From NCBI GenBank assembly GCA_964632795.1, contig CAZWEZ010000044.1:1-29931 (forward strand): DNA of 29,931 nucleotides, written 5' to 3'. Shown here piece by piece: positions 14,591-27,050 of the stretch. The notes under the pieces were generated by a model. That model was not told the origin of the DNA. It was given only the letters and a program-made list of their open reading frames with translations, and searched no databases. Origin of the DNA: CAZWEZ01 sp964632795. Its GTDB lineage: Bacteria; Pseudomonadota; Alphaproteobacteria; Rhodospirillales; 2-02-FULL-58-16. The position numbers were made by a program, and so were the translations under genes. Position 1 is the stretch's first letter, and each line of letters starts with the position of its first letter.

Positions 14591-16002
14591 TGCGCCGACG
14601 CAACGCCAAGATCATCGCCACGCTGGGTCCGGCGGTCAGCGGCCGCGAGGACATCGCCGCCCTGTTCAGGGCCGGCGCCGACCTGTTCCGGCTCAATTTC
14701 AGCCACGGCAGCCACGACAAACACCGGGCCCGCTACGAGGCCATCCGCGACGTCGAACGCGAGGTGGGGCGGCCGATCGGGGTGATCATCGACCTCCAGG
14801 GGCCCAAGCTCAGGATCGGCGCCTTCGCCGGCGGTTCGGTCAGGTTGGCGCGCGGCGGGCGCTTCCGGCTCGACCTGTCGGCCGAACCCGGCGACGGCCA
14901 TCGGGTCGGCTTCCCCCATCCCGACGTCTTGCCATTGATGACGGCCGGCACCGACGTCCTGCTCGACGATGGACAGGTCCACCTCAGGTGCGTGGCGTGC
15001 GGAGCCGAATATGTCGAGACCGAGGTCGTGACCGGCGGCATGCTGTCGGACCACAAGGGGGTCAACCTCCCCGGTTTGGTGCTCGACGCGCCGCCGCTGA
15101 CCGACAAGGACCGGCGGGATCTGGCCTTCGGCCTCGACCTCGGCGCCGACTGGGTGGCGGTGTCGTTCGTCCAGACGGGGCGCGACGTCGAGGAGGCGCG
15201 TAAACTGGTCGGCGGACGGGCCGCCATCATGGCCAAGCTGGAGCGCCCCGCGGCCATTGCCAACATGGACGAGATCGTCGCCCACGCCGACGCCGTCATG
15301 GTGGCGCGCGGCGACCTGGGGGTCGAGAACCCGCCGGAAGGCGTCCCGGCGATCCAGAAACGTATTCTCAGGGCCTGCCGGAGGGCGGGGAAGCCGGTGG
15401 TCGTCGCGACCCAGATGCTGGACTCCATGGTCCACGCGCCGGTTCCGACCCGGGCCGAGGCCTCCGACGTGGCGACCGCCGTCTACGACGGCGCCGACGC
15501 CGTGATGCTGTCCCAGGAGACCGCGATCGGCGAATATCCGGTCGAAACCGTCGAGATGATGGACCGCATCATCTACGGGGTGCGCCTCGACCCCCACTTC
15601 CGAGTGATGATCGACGCCGCCTGTCCCGAGCCCGAGACCACCGCCTCGGACGCCATCACCGCCGCCGCCCGCCAGGTGGCGGACACGGTGTCGGCCAGCG
15701 TCATCGCCACCTTCACGGCCTCGGGCTCGACCTCGTTGCGGGCGTCCAGGGAACGCCCCCACATGCCGATCCTCGGCCTGACCCCGCACCTGGATACGGC
15801 GCGCCGCCTGACCCTGGCCTGGGGCGTGCGGCCGGTCATCATCAAGGAACTGGAGAGCTTCGAGGGAATGGTCGAACAGGGTCTGGCGGTGGCCATCGAC
15901 AGCGGGCTGGCGAGCTCGGGGGATCGGATCGTCCTCACCGCCGGCGTTCCCTTCGGCACCCGGGGCACCACCAACATCCTGCGCATCGCCACCCTGCCGT
16001 GA
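14587..16002 (+). CDS. pyk: Pyruvate kinase
   Basis: A 471-residue pyruvate kinase, transferring phosphate from phosphoenolpyruvate to ADP. Order: the start of the (beta/alpha)8 barrel with KIIATLGP and FRLNFSHGSH (Arg35, Asn37, Ser39), domain B (about 72-168), the rest of the barrel with AKLERP (Lys217, Glu219) and the signature MVARGDLGVE (238-247), then the C-terminal regulatory domain (about 350-471). The motif continues as NPPEGVP instead of the common IP, a minor variation. Start at 14587 or 14590 (MM); both overlap the TGA of the small upstream ORF, and GGGAGG supplies a ribosome site. Confidence 0.96.
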   Translation: MMRRRNAKIIATLGPAVSGREDIAALFRAGADLFRLNFSHGSHDKHRARYEAIRDVEREVGRPIGVIIDLQGPKLRIGAFAGGSVRLARGGRFRLDLSAEPGDGHRVGFPHPDVLPLMTAGTDVLLDDGQVHLRCVACGAEYVETEVVTGGMLSDHKGVNLPGLVLDAPPLTDKDRRDLAFGLDLGADWVAVSFVQTGRDVEEARKLVGGRAAIMAKLERPAAIANMDEIVAHADAVMVARGDLGVENPPEGVPAIQKRILRACRRAGKPVVVATQMLDSMVHAPVPTRAEASDVATAVYDGADAVMLSQETAIGEYPVETVEMMDRIIYGVRLDPHFRVMIDAACPEPETTASDAITAAARQVADTVSASVIATFTASGSTSLRASRERPHMPILGLTPHLDTARRLTLAWGVRPVIIKELESFEGMVEQGLAVAIDSGLASSGDRIVLTAGVPFGTRGTTNILRIATLP

Positions 16003-16058
16003 GGCAACCCGGCGGGGCGGAACTGGATACTTCCCACAGTTGCCACTAGTCTGAGGCC

Positions 16059-16793
16059 ATGGTCTCGGTCCTGTGGAGCTTGTTTCGCTTGATCCTGGAG
16101 GCGCTTCGCGATCTGGCGCCGATCGTGCTGGTGATCGCCTTCTTCCAGGTCGTCGTCCTGCGCCAGCCGTTCCCCAACCTGGATCAGGTGATCGTCGGCC
16201 TGGTGTTCGTGGTGATCGGGCTGACCCTGTTCGTCCAGGGCCTGGAGATGGGCCTGTTCCCGCTCGGCGAATCCATGGCCACCGCCTTGGCCCGCAAGGG
16301 CAGCCTGAGCGCCCTGTTGGGCTTCGCCTTCTGCCTCGGCTTCGGGACCACGGTCGCCGAGCCGGCGCTGATCGCGGTCGTCGGCGAGGCCGCCGCGATC
16401 GCCGGCCAGGCCGGGCACATCGCCGACGACGCGGACTCCCGGGCCTCCTATGCCTTCATGCTCAGGATGACGGTGGCGCTGTCGGTCGGCGTCGCCCTGG
16501 TCCTCGGGGTGTTCCGCATCCTCAAGGGCTGGCCGATCCATTACCTGATCATCGGCGGCTACGTGACGGTGGTCGCCCTGACCTACTTCGCGCCCCCCGA
16601 GATCGTCGGCATCGCCTACGATTCGGGCGGCGTCACCACCTCGACCATCACCGTGCCGCTGGTCACCGCGCTGGGCGTCGGGCTGGCCCACGCCATCCAC
16701 GGCCGCAACCCGATGATCGACGGCTTCGGGCTGATCGCCTTCGCCAGCCTGACGCCGATAATCTTCGTCCTTATCTTCGGCATGGTGGTGTGA
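16059..16793 (+). CDS. DUF1538 integral membrane protein A
   Basis: A 244-residue inner-membrane protein of the DUF1538 family, with about seven hydrophobic segments. Conserved polar motifs inside hydrophobic stretches are GTTVAEP (96-102), AYDSGGVTTSTITVP (186-200) and DGFGLIAFASLTPI (221-234); these Gly/Thr/Ser-rich stretches look like substrate- or ion-path elements, which is inference. The next gene is a paralogue sharing the same motifs, so the two may form a heteromeric complex. First gene of a four-gene unit; four bases separate its stop from the next ATG. It begins 56 bases after pyk. No biochemical function is known to me. Confidence 0.88.
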   Translation: MVSVLWSLFRLILEALRDLAPIVLVIAFFQVVVLRQPFPNLDQVIVGLVFVVIGLTLFVQGLEMGLFPLGESMATALARKGSLSALLGFAFCLGFGTTVAEPALIAVVGEAAAIAGQAGHIADDADSRASYAFMLRMTVALSVGVALVLGVFRILKGWPIHYLIIGGYVTVVALTYFAPPEIVGIAYDSGGVTTSTITVPLVTALGVGLAHAIHGRNPMIDGFGLIAFASLTPIIFVLIFGMVV

Positions 16794-16797
16794 GGCC

Positions 16798-17619
16798 ATG
16801 GAACTGCTGGAACACATCGTCACCACCGCGCTGGGCACCATGGTCGACGTGGCGCCGATCGTCGCCATCCTGTTCGGCTTCCAGTTCCTGATCATCCGCA
16901 AGCGCCCGCCGCATCTGCGCAAGGTGGTGTTGGGGCTGATCTACGTGCTGTGCGGGCTGACCCTGTTCCTGGTCGGCCTCGAGGAGGCCCTGTTCCCGCT
17001 GGGCAGGACCATGGCCCGGCAGTTGACCGACCCGGCATTCATCTACGGGGCCTGGGGCGGGGCCGGGGGCGAGCACCTTTCGAGCTGGCGCGATTACTAC
17101 TGGGTCTACGGTTTCGCCGCCGCCATCGGCTTCGCCACCACGGCCGCCGAGCCGTCGCTGATCGCGGTGGCGCTGAAGGCCGAGAAGATCTCGGGGGGCA
17201 GCGTCAACGCCATCGGCCTGCGGATCGCAGTGGCCTTCGGGGTGGCGGTGGGGGTGGCGCTGGGCGCCTTTCGCATCGTCACCGGCACCTCGCTGGTCAT
17301 CTACATCGTGGTCGGCTATTTGATCGTCATCGTGCAGACGGCGTTCGCCTCGCGTTCGATTGTCCCGCTGGCCTACGATTCCGGCGGCGTCACAACCTCG
17401 ACGGTAACGGTGCCGGTGATCACCGCGCTGGGCCTCGGCCTGGCCTCGACCATCCCCGGACGCAGCCCGCTGATCGACGGCTTCGGGCTGATCGCCTTCG
17501 CCAGCCTGTTCCCGATCATGTCGGTGCTGGCCTACGCCACGGTGACCAATTTCCTAAGACGCGAGAAGAAGAAAATACCGGAACTCGGGACTATCGGATA
17601 TGAGGAGATGATCCAATGA
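16798..17619 (+). CDS. DUF1538 integral membrane protein B
   Basis: A 273-residue paralogue of the preceding protein. It shares FPLGRTMARQL, TTAAEPSLIAV, AYDSGGVTTSTVTVP (192-206) and IDGFGLIAFASLFPI. Unlike A it has an insertion of about 20 residues (77-103, Gly/Trp/Tyr rich) before the AEP motif, predicted to be a loop, and a basic, charged C-terminal tail (RREKKKIPELG) likely facing the cytosol, where it could contact the PII-like partner. Its stop overlaps the start of the PII-like gene in ATGA, so the two are translationally coupled. Confidence 0.88.
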   Translation: MELLEHIVTTALGTMVDVAPIVAILFGFQFLIIRKRPPHLRKVVLGLIYVLCGLTLFLVGLEEALFPLGRTMARQLTDPAFIYGAWGGAGGEHLSSWRDYYWVYGFAAAIGFATTAAEPSLIAVALKAEKISGGSVNAIGLRIAVAFGVAVGVALGAFRIVTGTSLVIYIVVGYLIVIVQTAFASRSIVPLAYDSGGVTTSTVTVPVITALGLGLASTIPGRSPLIDGFGLIAFASLFPIMSVLAYATVTNFLRREKKKIPELGTIGYEEMIQ

Positions 17620-17966
17620 ACCTTAAGCTGATCATGACGCTGATCAACGTCGACAAGACCGACGACGTGATCGACGCCGCCCGCGAGGCGGGGGCGACTG
17701 GAGCCACCGTCATCACCAGCGTCCGCGGCCAGGGCCTGAAGCCGGAGAAGACCTTCCTCGGCCTCGAACTGGACGCCCAGCGCGACGTGGTGCTGTTCCT
17801 GGTCGCCGAACCCAAGGCCCGGGAAATCCTGGAGACCATCGCCAAGGCCGGCAAGTTCGACGAGGAGCCGGGCTCGGGCATCGCCTTCCAGGTCGAGATC
17901 GAGGACGCCGTTGGCCTGAAAACCCAACTGCCAACCATCCAGAACGAAATCGAGGACCAGGTATGA
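17616..17966 (+). CDS. PII-like signalling protein
   Basis: A 116-residue protein with the ferredoxin-like PII (GlnB/GlnK) pattern: beta1 KLIMTLINVDKTDDVIDAA, a short T-loop region around TSVRGQGLKPEKTFLG (34-49), RDVVLFLV, and a C-terminal GSGIAFQVEIEDAVGL (86-101) that matches the GDGKIFV-type segment of PII. The classic uridylylated T-loop tyrosine and GlnB signature are absent, so it is a divergent PII-like protein, not a general nitrogen regulator. Such proteins usually bind adenine nucleotides and control a membrane partner encoded next door; here the obvious partners are the two DUF1538 proteins. Start overlaps the upstream stop (ATGA). Confidence 0.85.
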   Translation: MNLKLIMTLINVDKTDDVIDAAREAGATGATVITSVRGQGLKPEKTFLGLELDAQRDVVLFLVAEPKAREILETIAKAGKFDEEPGSGIAFQVEIEDAVGLKTQLPTIQNEIEDQV

Positions 17967-18388
17967 ACGACAAACCCCCAGAAAAGCCTTACCTCAAGGT
18001 CGGCGACGTGATGGTCGCCTCGATCCGCACCATCGGCCGGATGGCGACGGTCAAGGAGGCCATCGAAGCGATGCGCGAGTACGGCGTCAACTCGTTGGCC
18101 GTGGAGAGGCGCGACAAGACCGACGAGTTCGGCCTGCTGGAGGTCACCGACATCGCCAAGGAGGTGATCGCCAAGGAACGCCCGCCCGAGCGCATCAACG
18201 TCTACGAGATCATGTCCAAGCCGGTGCTGACCCTGCCCGTCGAGATGAACATCAAGTACGCGGTGCGGCTGCTGGTCAAGTTCGGCCTGTCGCGCGCCCT
18301 GGCGGTCGACGGCCGGCGGACCCCGGTCGGCATCGTGACGATGCGCGACATGGTGCTGCGCTACGGCGAGGAACAAGCGAAGTCGTGA
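17963..18388 (+). CDS. CBS-pair protein
   Basis: A 141-residue cytosolic protein made of two CBS motifs (about 14-68 and 80-136), a Bateman module that typically binds AMP, ATP or S-adenosylmethionine. Typical CBS features are VGDVMVASIRTIGRMATVKE, NSLAVERR, GLLEVTDIAKEVI, and in the second half YEIMSKPVLTLP and PVGIVTMRDMVLRY. There is no attached enzyme domain, so it presumably regulates another protein, most likely the DUF1538 membrane pair with which it is co-transcribed; its ATG overlaps the PII-like stop (ATGA). Confidence 0.9.
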   Translation: MNDKPPEKPYLKVGDVMVASIRTIGRMATVKEAIEAMREYGVNSLAVERRDKTDEFGLLEVTDIAKEVIAKERPPERINVYEIMSKPVLTLPVEMNIKYAVRLLVKFGLSRALAVDGRRTPVGIVTMRDMVLRYGEEQAKS

Positions 18389-18454
18389 CCCCGGCGTCCG
18401 GCGCTCAGGCGCGCCGACCACGTCCCGGGCAAGGTTGGCGCGGTGCCGCCGCGC

Positions 18455-18847
18455 TTAAGAGTCCGGCTTTGTTTCTCCACGCACCGCCGTCCAGGCCAGC
18501 GCCGCCCAGCCGATCATCAGCAGAACCCCGCCGGCCGGGGCCACCCCCCGGGCCAGCAGGAGGCCGCTGACGCCGAGCACGTACAGGGGGCCCGAGAACA
18601 GCACGATGCCCAGCGCGAACGACCAGCCGGCGACGCGGAGGGCCATCGAGCCGGGGCGGCGTTCGGCCAGCCAGGCGACGGCGAGCAGGGCCAGGGCGTG
18701 CCACATCTGGTAATCGATTCCGACCTGGAAGATATCGCGCGAGCCGTAACCGTCGTCGTCCACCGCGTGCCAGCCGTAGGCCCCCGCCACGACCGCCGCC
18801 AGCCCGTTGAGGGCGGCCACCAGCAGCCATCCCCGGGCGGCGCTCAT
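18455..18847 (-). CDS. DUF423 membrane protein
   Basis: A 130-residue inner-membrane protein of the DUF423 (YgdD-like) family with about four helices. Family features are GAYGWHAV near the N-terminus, the YQMWHALALLAVAW segment, GIVLFSGPLYVLGV and the PAGGVLLMIGWAALA end. The role of the family is unknown. The start at 18847 overlaps the stop of a 24-codon ORF in ATGA. It lies downstream of gltB on the same strand and converges with the CBS-pair gene. Confidence 0.88.
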   Translation of the reverse strand: MSAARGWLLVAALNGLAAVVAGAYGWHAVDDDGYGSRDIFQVGIDYQMWHALALLAVAWLAERRPGSMALRVAGWSFALGIVLFSGPLYVLGVSGLLLARGVAPAGGVLLMIGWAALAWTAVRGETKPDS

Positions 18848-18918
18848 TCCAGGGGCTCTAGGGCCCGCAGGCCGTCGCGCACGGCGGCGTCCAGGTAGGC
18901 GCCGACGACATCGGTCAT
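18844..18918 (-). CDS. Candidate 24-residue leader ORF coupled to the DUF423 gene
   Basis: ATG at 18918 opens 24 codons (starting MTDVVGAYLDAAVRDGL) ending in TGA, which overlaps the DUF423 start as ATGA. Third codon positions are G/C rich. The ribosome site (GGTGAAG) is modest. It could be a real small peptide that couples translation, a relic of a lost gene's N-terminus, or chance. Confidence 0.4.
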   Translation of the reverse strand: MTDVVGAYLDAAVRDGLRALEPLE

Positions 18919-18992
18919 GGCTTCACCCCGTCCCTGTGAACCCTCCGGGGAAGCTTATACCAGGATTCGAAAACGATGGGGCCCGGCGGCGT

Positions 18993-23549
<4,557 letters not shown>

Positions 23550-23560
23550 GCGTCCCTCCC

Positions 23561-25036
23561 TCACGAGGCGGCGGCCAGGACGGCGGTCCCGGCGTTGCGC
23601 AGGTAGGCGTCGATGGCGCGCGCGGCGGTGTGGCCGTCGCGGATCGCCCACACCGCCAGCGAGGCGCCGCGGACCACGTCGCCGGCCGCGTAGACGCCGT
23701 CGAGGCTGGTCGCCATGGTCTCGGGGTCGACCTTCACGGTCCCCCACCCGGTCAGCTCGGGGGCCGGCTCGCCATACAGGGCGGCGGCCTCCTGGGCGAC
23801 GAAACCGAGGGCCTGGATCACCATCTCGGCGCCGATGGTGAAGGCGCTGCCGGGGACCGGATCGAAGGTCCTGCGGCCGTCGGCGCCGGGCGGGCCGGCA
23901 TGGAGGCGAACCGCCCGCACCCCGCCGAGGGCGCCCTCGCCGAGGAAGGCCTCGACGGTGGTCAGCCACCGGATCTCGACCCCGGCCTCCTCGGCGTGGG
24001 CCCGCTCGCCGGTCGAGCTGTCCATGTCGGCGCGGTCGAACATCTCGACGCAGGTCACCGACCTGGCGCCCTGGCGGACCGCCGTGTTGGCGCAGTCCAT
24101 GGCGGTGTCGCCGGCGCCGATCACCACCACCCGCTTGCCCTCGGCGTTGAGCCGGCCCGAATCGAACTCCGGTTCCGCCACCCCCAGCCCCTTGCGGTTC
24201 GACGCGATCAGGTAGTCGATCGCCTGGAGCACGTTGTCGAGCCCGGCCCCGGGCAGCTCGAGGGCCCGCGGCCGGGTCAGGCCGACGGCGACCAGCACCG
24301 CGTCGTGGCGCTGGCGCAGCTCGGCGAAGGGCAGCCCGCCGCCGCCCCCGACCCCGACGACCCCGCACCCGACCCCGACATCGACGTTGGGGTGGAAGAC
24401 GACCCCGGCCTCGGCCAGTTGGCCGGCCCGGCGCTCGACCACCGACTTGTCGAGCTTGAAGTTGGGGATGCCGTAGACCAGCAGTCCGCCCATGCGGTCG
24501 TGGCGGTCGTAGATGTCGACCCGGTAGCCGTCGCCGCGCAGGCGGGAGGCGCAGGCCAGCCCGGCCGGCCCGGCGCCGACGATACCGACCGAACGGCCCC
24601 GCTCGGGACCCACCGGCAGCGCCTCGACCCAGCCCTTGTCCCAGGCGGTGTCGGTGATGTGGGCCTCGACGGCGCCGATGGTCACCGCCCCGTGGCGCGA
24701 CTGCTCGATCACGCAGGAGCCCTCGCACAGCCGTTCCTGGGGGCAGATGCGGCCGCAGATCTCGGGAAAGCTGTTGGTCGCCTGGCCGACCCGGTAGGCC
24801 TCCTCGAGGCGGCCCTCGGCGGACAGCTTGAGCCAGTCGGGGATGTTGTTGTGCAACGGGCAATGGAGCTGGCAGAAGGGGATGCCGCACTGCTCGCAGC
24901 GCGAGGCCTGCGCGGCCGCCGCCGGCGGCGCGAAGGGCCGGCGGACCTCGGCGAAGTCGAGGCCTCCGCCCGGCGCCAGGCGCCGCTCGGGCAGCTCGCG
25001 CCGGACGCTGAGGAACCGTTGCATCCGCTGGCTCAT
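23561..25036 (-). CDS. gltD: Glutamate synthase (NADPH) small subunit
   Basis: A 491-residue GltD, which takes electrons from NADPH through FAD and iron-sulfur clusters to GltB. Two N-terminal cysteine groups (Cys47, 50, 55, 59 and Cys94, 98, 104, 108) bind 4Fe-4S clusters. GAGPAG (154-159) binds FAD and GAGDTA (307-312) binds NADPH. Odd feature: residues 220-234 are VGVGCGVVGVGGGGG, a Gly/Val insertion coded by repeated GGGGTC-type hexamers where homologues usually have a short VG-[RK]-D segment before LAELR. The start at 25036 (MSQRMQRF) has GGGAG upstream. Gene order gltD-gltB is the reverse of E. coli gltB-gltD. Confidence 0.97.
   Translation of the reverse strand: MSQRMQRFLSVRRELPERRLAPGGGLDFAEVRRPFAPPAAAAQASRCEQCGIPFCQLHCPLHNNIPDWLKLSAEGRLEEAYRVGQATNSFPEICGRICPQERLCEGSCVIEQSRHGAVTIGAVEAHITDTAWDKGWVEALPVGPERGRSVGIVGAGPAGLACASRLRGDGYRVDIYDRHDRMGGLLVYGIPNFKLDKSVVERRAGQLAEAGVVFHPNVDVGVGCGVVGVGGGGGLPFAELRQRHDAVLVAVGLTRPRALELPGAGLDNVLQAIDYLIASNRKGLGVAEPEFDSGRLNAEGKRVVVIGAGDTAMDCANTAVRQGARSVTCVEMFDRADMDSSTGERAHAEEAGVEIRWLTTVEAFLGEGALGGVRAVRLHAGPPGADGRRTFDPVPGSAFTIGAEMVIQALGFVAQEAAALYGEPAPELTGWGTVKVDPETMATSLDGVYAAGDVVRGASLAVWAIRDGHTAARAIDAYLRNAGTAVLAAAS
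24332..24385. repeat. Low-complexity hexamer repeat inside gltD
   Basis: The plus strand shows repeated CCCCGA-type units (coding strand GGGGTC), flanked by a CCGCCGCC run. It encodes the Gly/Val-rich insertion near residues 218-234 of GltD and looks like replication-slippage expansion that kept the frame. Confidence 0.6.
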
Positions 25037-25279
25037 GACGTCTCCCGTTCGTTCTCCGGCGCCCGGTATGCACCGGGGAAGGGGGAGAAGGCAAGGTAAA
25101 GTAGGACAAGTTTGCTTGCTTAAAAAATTATTCACCTGCTGAAAGCCGGTTAAAAACATCCCAACACGATTTGAATACCTGAAATTCCTAAAAATAGGTC
25201 CGAAATGGGATCAATTGACGCTTTTGCAGGCGGGCGCCGGATATGGTAGAGTGGCCACCAGTCTTGGGGTGAGGGACTC
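25037..25279. promoter_or_regulatory. AT-rich divergent control region of gltDB and uppP
   Basis: A 243-base region with marked AT-rich stretches (25110-25220) against a GC-rich background, consistent with promoters for both directions. TTGACG (25215-25220) faces uppP, but the best -10-like hexamer (TATGGT, 25242-25247) is 21 bases away, too far for a standard promoter. A small CCTA-AAAA-TAGG palindrome lies near 25186-25198. I see no sigma-54 site or known riboswitch. Confidence 0.4.
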
Positions 25280-26086
25280 GTGCCTGTCCTACATATTGTG
25301 GTTCTTGCCCTGATCCAGGGCGTTACCGAGTTTCTCCCCGTCAGTTCGTCGGGGCATCTGGTGCTGGTTCCGATGTTCACCGACTGGCCGGATCAGGGAC
25401 TGCTGATCGACGTCGCCGTCCATGTCGGGACGCTGGGGGCGGTGGTTCTTTATTTGTGGCGCGACCTGTTGCGGATGCTGGCCAGCCTCGGCCGGCTGAC
25501 CAGGGGACAGTCCGATTTCCACGCCCGGCTGGCCGGTTACCTGGTGATCGGCACCCTGCCGGTGGTGGTCGCCGGCTTCGTCATGAACCGCTATCTGCCC
25601 GGCGGCCTGCGCGATATCTTCGTCGTCGCCTGGGCGACGCTGGGCTTCGGGATCGTGCTCTACCTGGCCGACAAGCTGGGGATGACCGTGCGCCGGATCG
25701 AGCACATCGGCCTGGGCGACGCCGTGATCATCGGTCTCGCCCAGGCGCTGGCCCTGGTCCCCGGCACCAGCCGCTCGGGGATCACCATGGCCGCCGGGCG
25801 GCTGCTGGGCATGGAACGGACCGAAGCGGCGCGGTTCTCCATGCTGCTGTCGATCCCGGCCATCCTCGGCGCGGGAACCCTCAAGGGACTGGAGCTTTAC
25901 CGCTCCGGGGACGCGGCGCTGACCAACGACGCCCTGGTCGTCGGCGGCCTGGCCTTCATCGTCGCCCTGATCGCCATCTCCCTGATGATGGCGTGGCTGC
26001 GCCGGGCCACCTTCACGCCGTTCGTGGTCTACCGGGTCCTGCTCGGCGGCGGCCTGCTGGCCCTGGCCTACGGCTGGGTCGGCTAG
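25280..26086 (+). CDS. uppP: Undecaprenyl-diphosphatase
   Basis: A 268-residue polytopic membrane enzyme of the BacA/UppP family. It dephosphorylates undecaprenyl diphosphate so the lipid carrier can be reused for peptidoglycan synthesis; this also gives bacitracin tolerance. Both signature regions are intact: QGVTEFLPVSSSGH (13-26) and PGTSRSG (161-167), in the usual inverted-repeat fold. The start codon is GTG (25280) with GAGGGA directly upstream. It is divergent from gltD. Confidence 0.96.
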   Translation: MPVLHIVVLALIQGVTEFLPVSSSGHLVLVPMFTDWPDQGLLIDVAVHVGTLGAVVLYLWRDLLRMLASLGRLTRGQSDFHARLAGYLVIGTLPVVVAGFVMNRYLPGGLRDIFVVAWATLGFGIVLYLADKLGMTVRRIEHIGLGDAVIIGLAQALALVPGTSRSGITMAAGRLLGMERTEAARFSMLLSIPAILGAGTLKGLELYRSGDAALTNDALVVGGLAFIVALIAISLMMAWLRRATFTPFVVYRVLLGGGLLALAYGWVG

Positions 26087-26159
26087 GCCGGCGAATAGAA
26101 TTTGCCCAGGTAGCGTTAGCGGGTAAGATTCCCGGAGCAGCGAAATAAGGAGATTCCCC

Positions 26160-27050
26160 ATGGCCGACGTCGACGACCTCAAGGACGGCAAGGACTTCGG
26201 GATCGGCACCCCGCCGCCCAGCCAACCCTTCTTCCTCAAGGGATCGAACGCGCTCGACTGGGGCATGCAGAACCGCCTGTCGCGGATCTTCAACCCCAAC
26301 ACCGGGCGCACCGTGATGCTGGCCTTCGACCACGGCTATTTCCAGGGACCGACCACCGGCATCGAGCGCATCGACCTCCAGATCGTGCCGCTGATGCCCT
26401 ATGCCGACGTCCTGATGTGCACCCGCGGGGGGGCGCGGACCTGCATCCCGTCGACCACCGACAAGCCGCTGGTGCTCAGGTGCAGCGCCGGGCAGAGCGT
26501 TCTCACGGAGCTGTCCAACGAGCTGGTGGCGGTCGATATCGAGGACGCCATCCGGCTCAACGCGGCGGCGATGGCGGCCCAGGTCTACATCGGCGCCGAG
26601 TACGAGCACCGCTCGATCGCCAACGTCGTCAAGCTGATCGATACCGGGACGCGCTACGGCATCCCGACCCTGGCCGTGACCGGGGTCGGCAAGGACATGG
26701 CGCGCGACCAGCGCTACTTCTCGCTGGCCACCCGGATCTGCGCCGAGATCGGCGCCCACTATGTCAAGAGCTACTACTTCGAGCCCGGCTTCGAGAAGGT
26801 GACGGCGGGTTGTCCGGTGCCGATCGTCATCGCCGGGGGCAAGAAGCTGCCCGAACTGGAGGCACTGACCAAGGCGTATAAGGCCATCGACCAGGGGGCC
26901 GCCGGGGTCGACATGGGCCGCAACATCTTCCAGTCCGACAGCCCCGAGGCGATGATCCGCGCCGTCGGCGCCGTGGTCCACGAGGACGAGAAACCGGACA
27001 AGGCGCTGGAGCTCTATGAGCAGATCAAATCGGAACTGGCGGGCAAGTAA
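26160..27050 (+). CDS. lsrF: LsrF-type class I aldolase/thiolase
   Basis: A 296-residue TIM-barrel protein very close to E. coli LsrF, which acts on phosphorylated AI-2 breakdown product (3-hydroxy-5-phosphonooxypentane-2,4-dione, transferring acetyl to CoA). Long identical stretches include LDWGMQ-RLSRIFNP, TVMLAFDHGYFQGPTTG, VTGVGKDM-RDQRYFSLATR and GVDMGRNIFQSD. The Schiff-base lysine is at 203 (in YVKSYYFEPGF), the same number as in LsrF. No other lsr gene (lsrK, R, A, C, D, B, G) or luxS is in the window, so the substrate may differ here. AAGGAG precedes the ATG by seven bases. Confidence 0.88.
   Translation: MADVDDLKDGKDFGIGTPPPSQPFFLKGSNALDWGMQNRLSRIFNPNTGRTVMLAFDHGYFQGPTTGIERIDLQIVPLMPYADVLMCTRGGARTCIPSTTDKPLVLRCSAGQSVLTELSNELVAVDIEDAIRLNAAAMAAQVYIGAEYEHRSIANVVKLIDTGTRYGIPTLAVTGVGKDMARDQRYFSLATRICAEIGAHYVKSYYFEPGFEKVTAGCPVPIVIAGGKKLPELEALTKAYKAIDQGAAGVDMGRNIFQSDSPEAMIRAVGAVVHEDEKPDKALELYEQIKSELAGK

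Noticed and set aside
14476..15789. A 437-codon minus-strand frame over pyk
   Set aside because: Antisense shadow of pyruvate kinase, whose motifs are intact.
17616..17966. Canonical GlnB/GlnK nitrogen regulator
   Set aside because: The T-loop uridylylation tyrosine and GlnB signature are missing and no amtB, glnA or ntr gene is adjacent.
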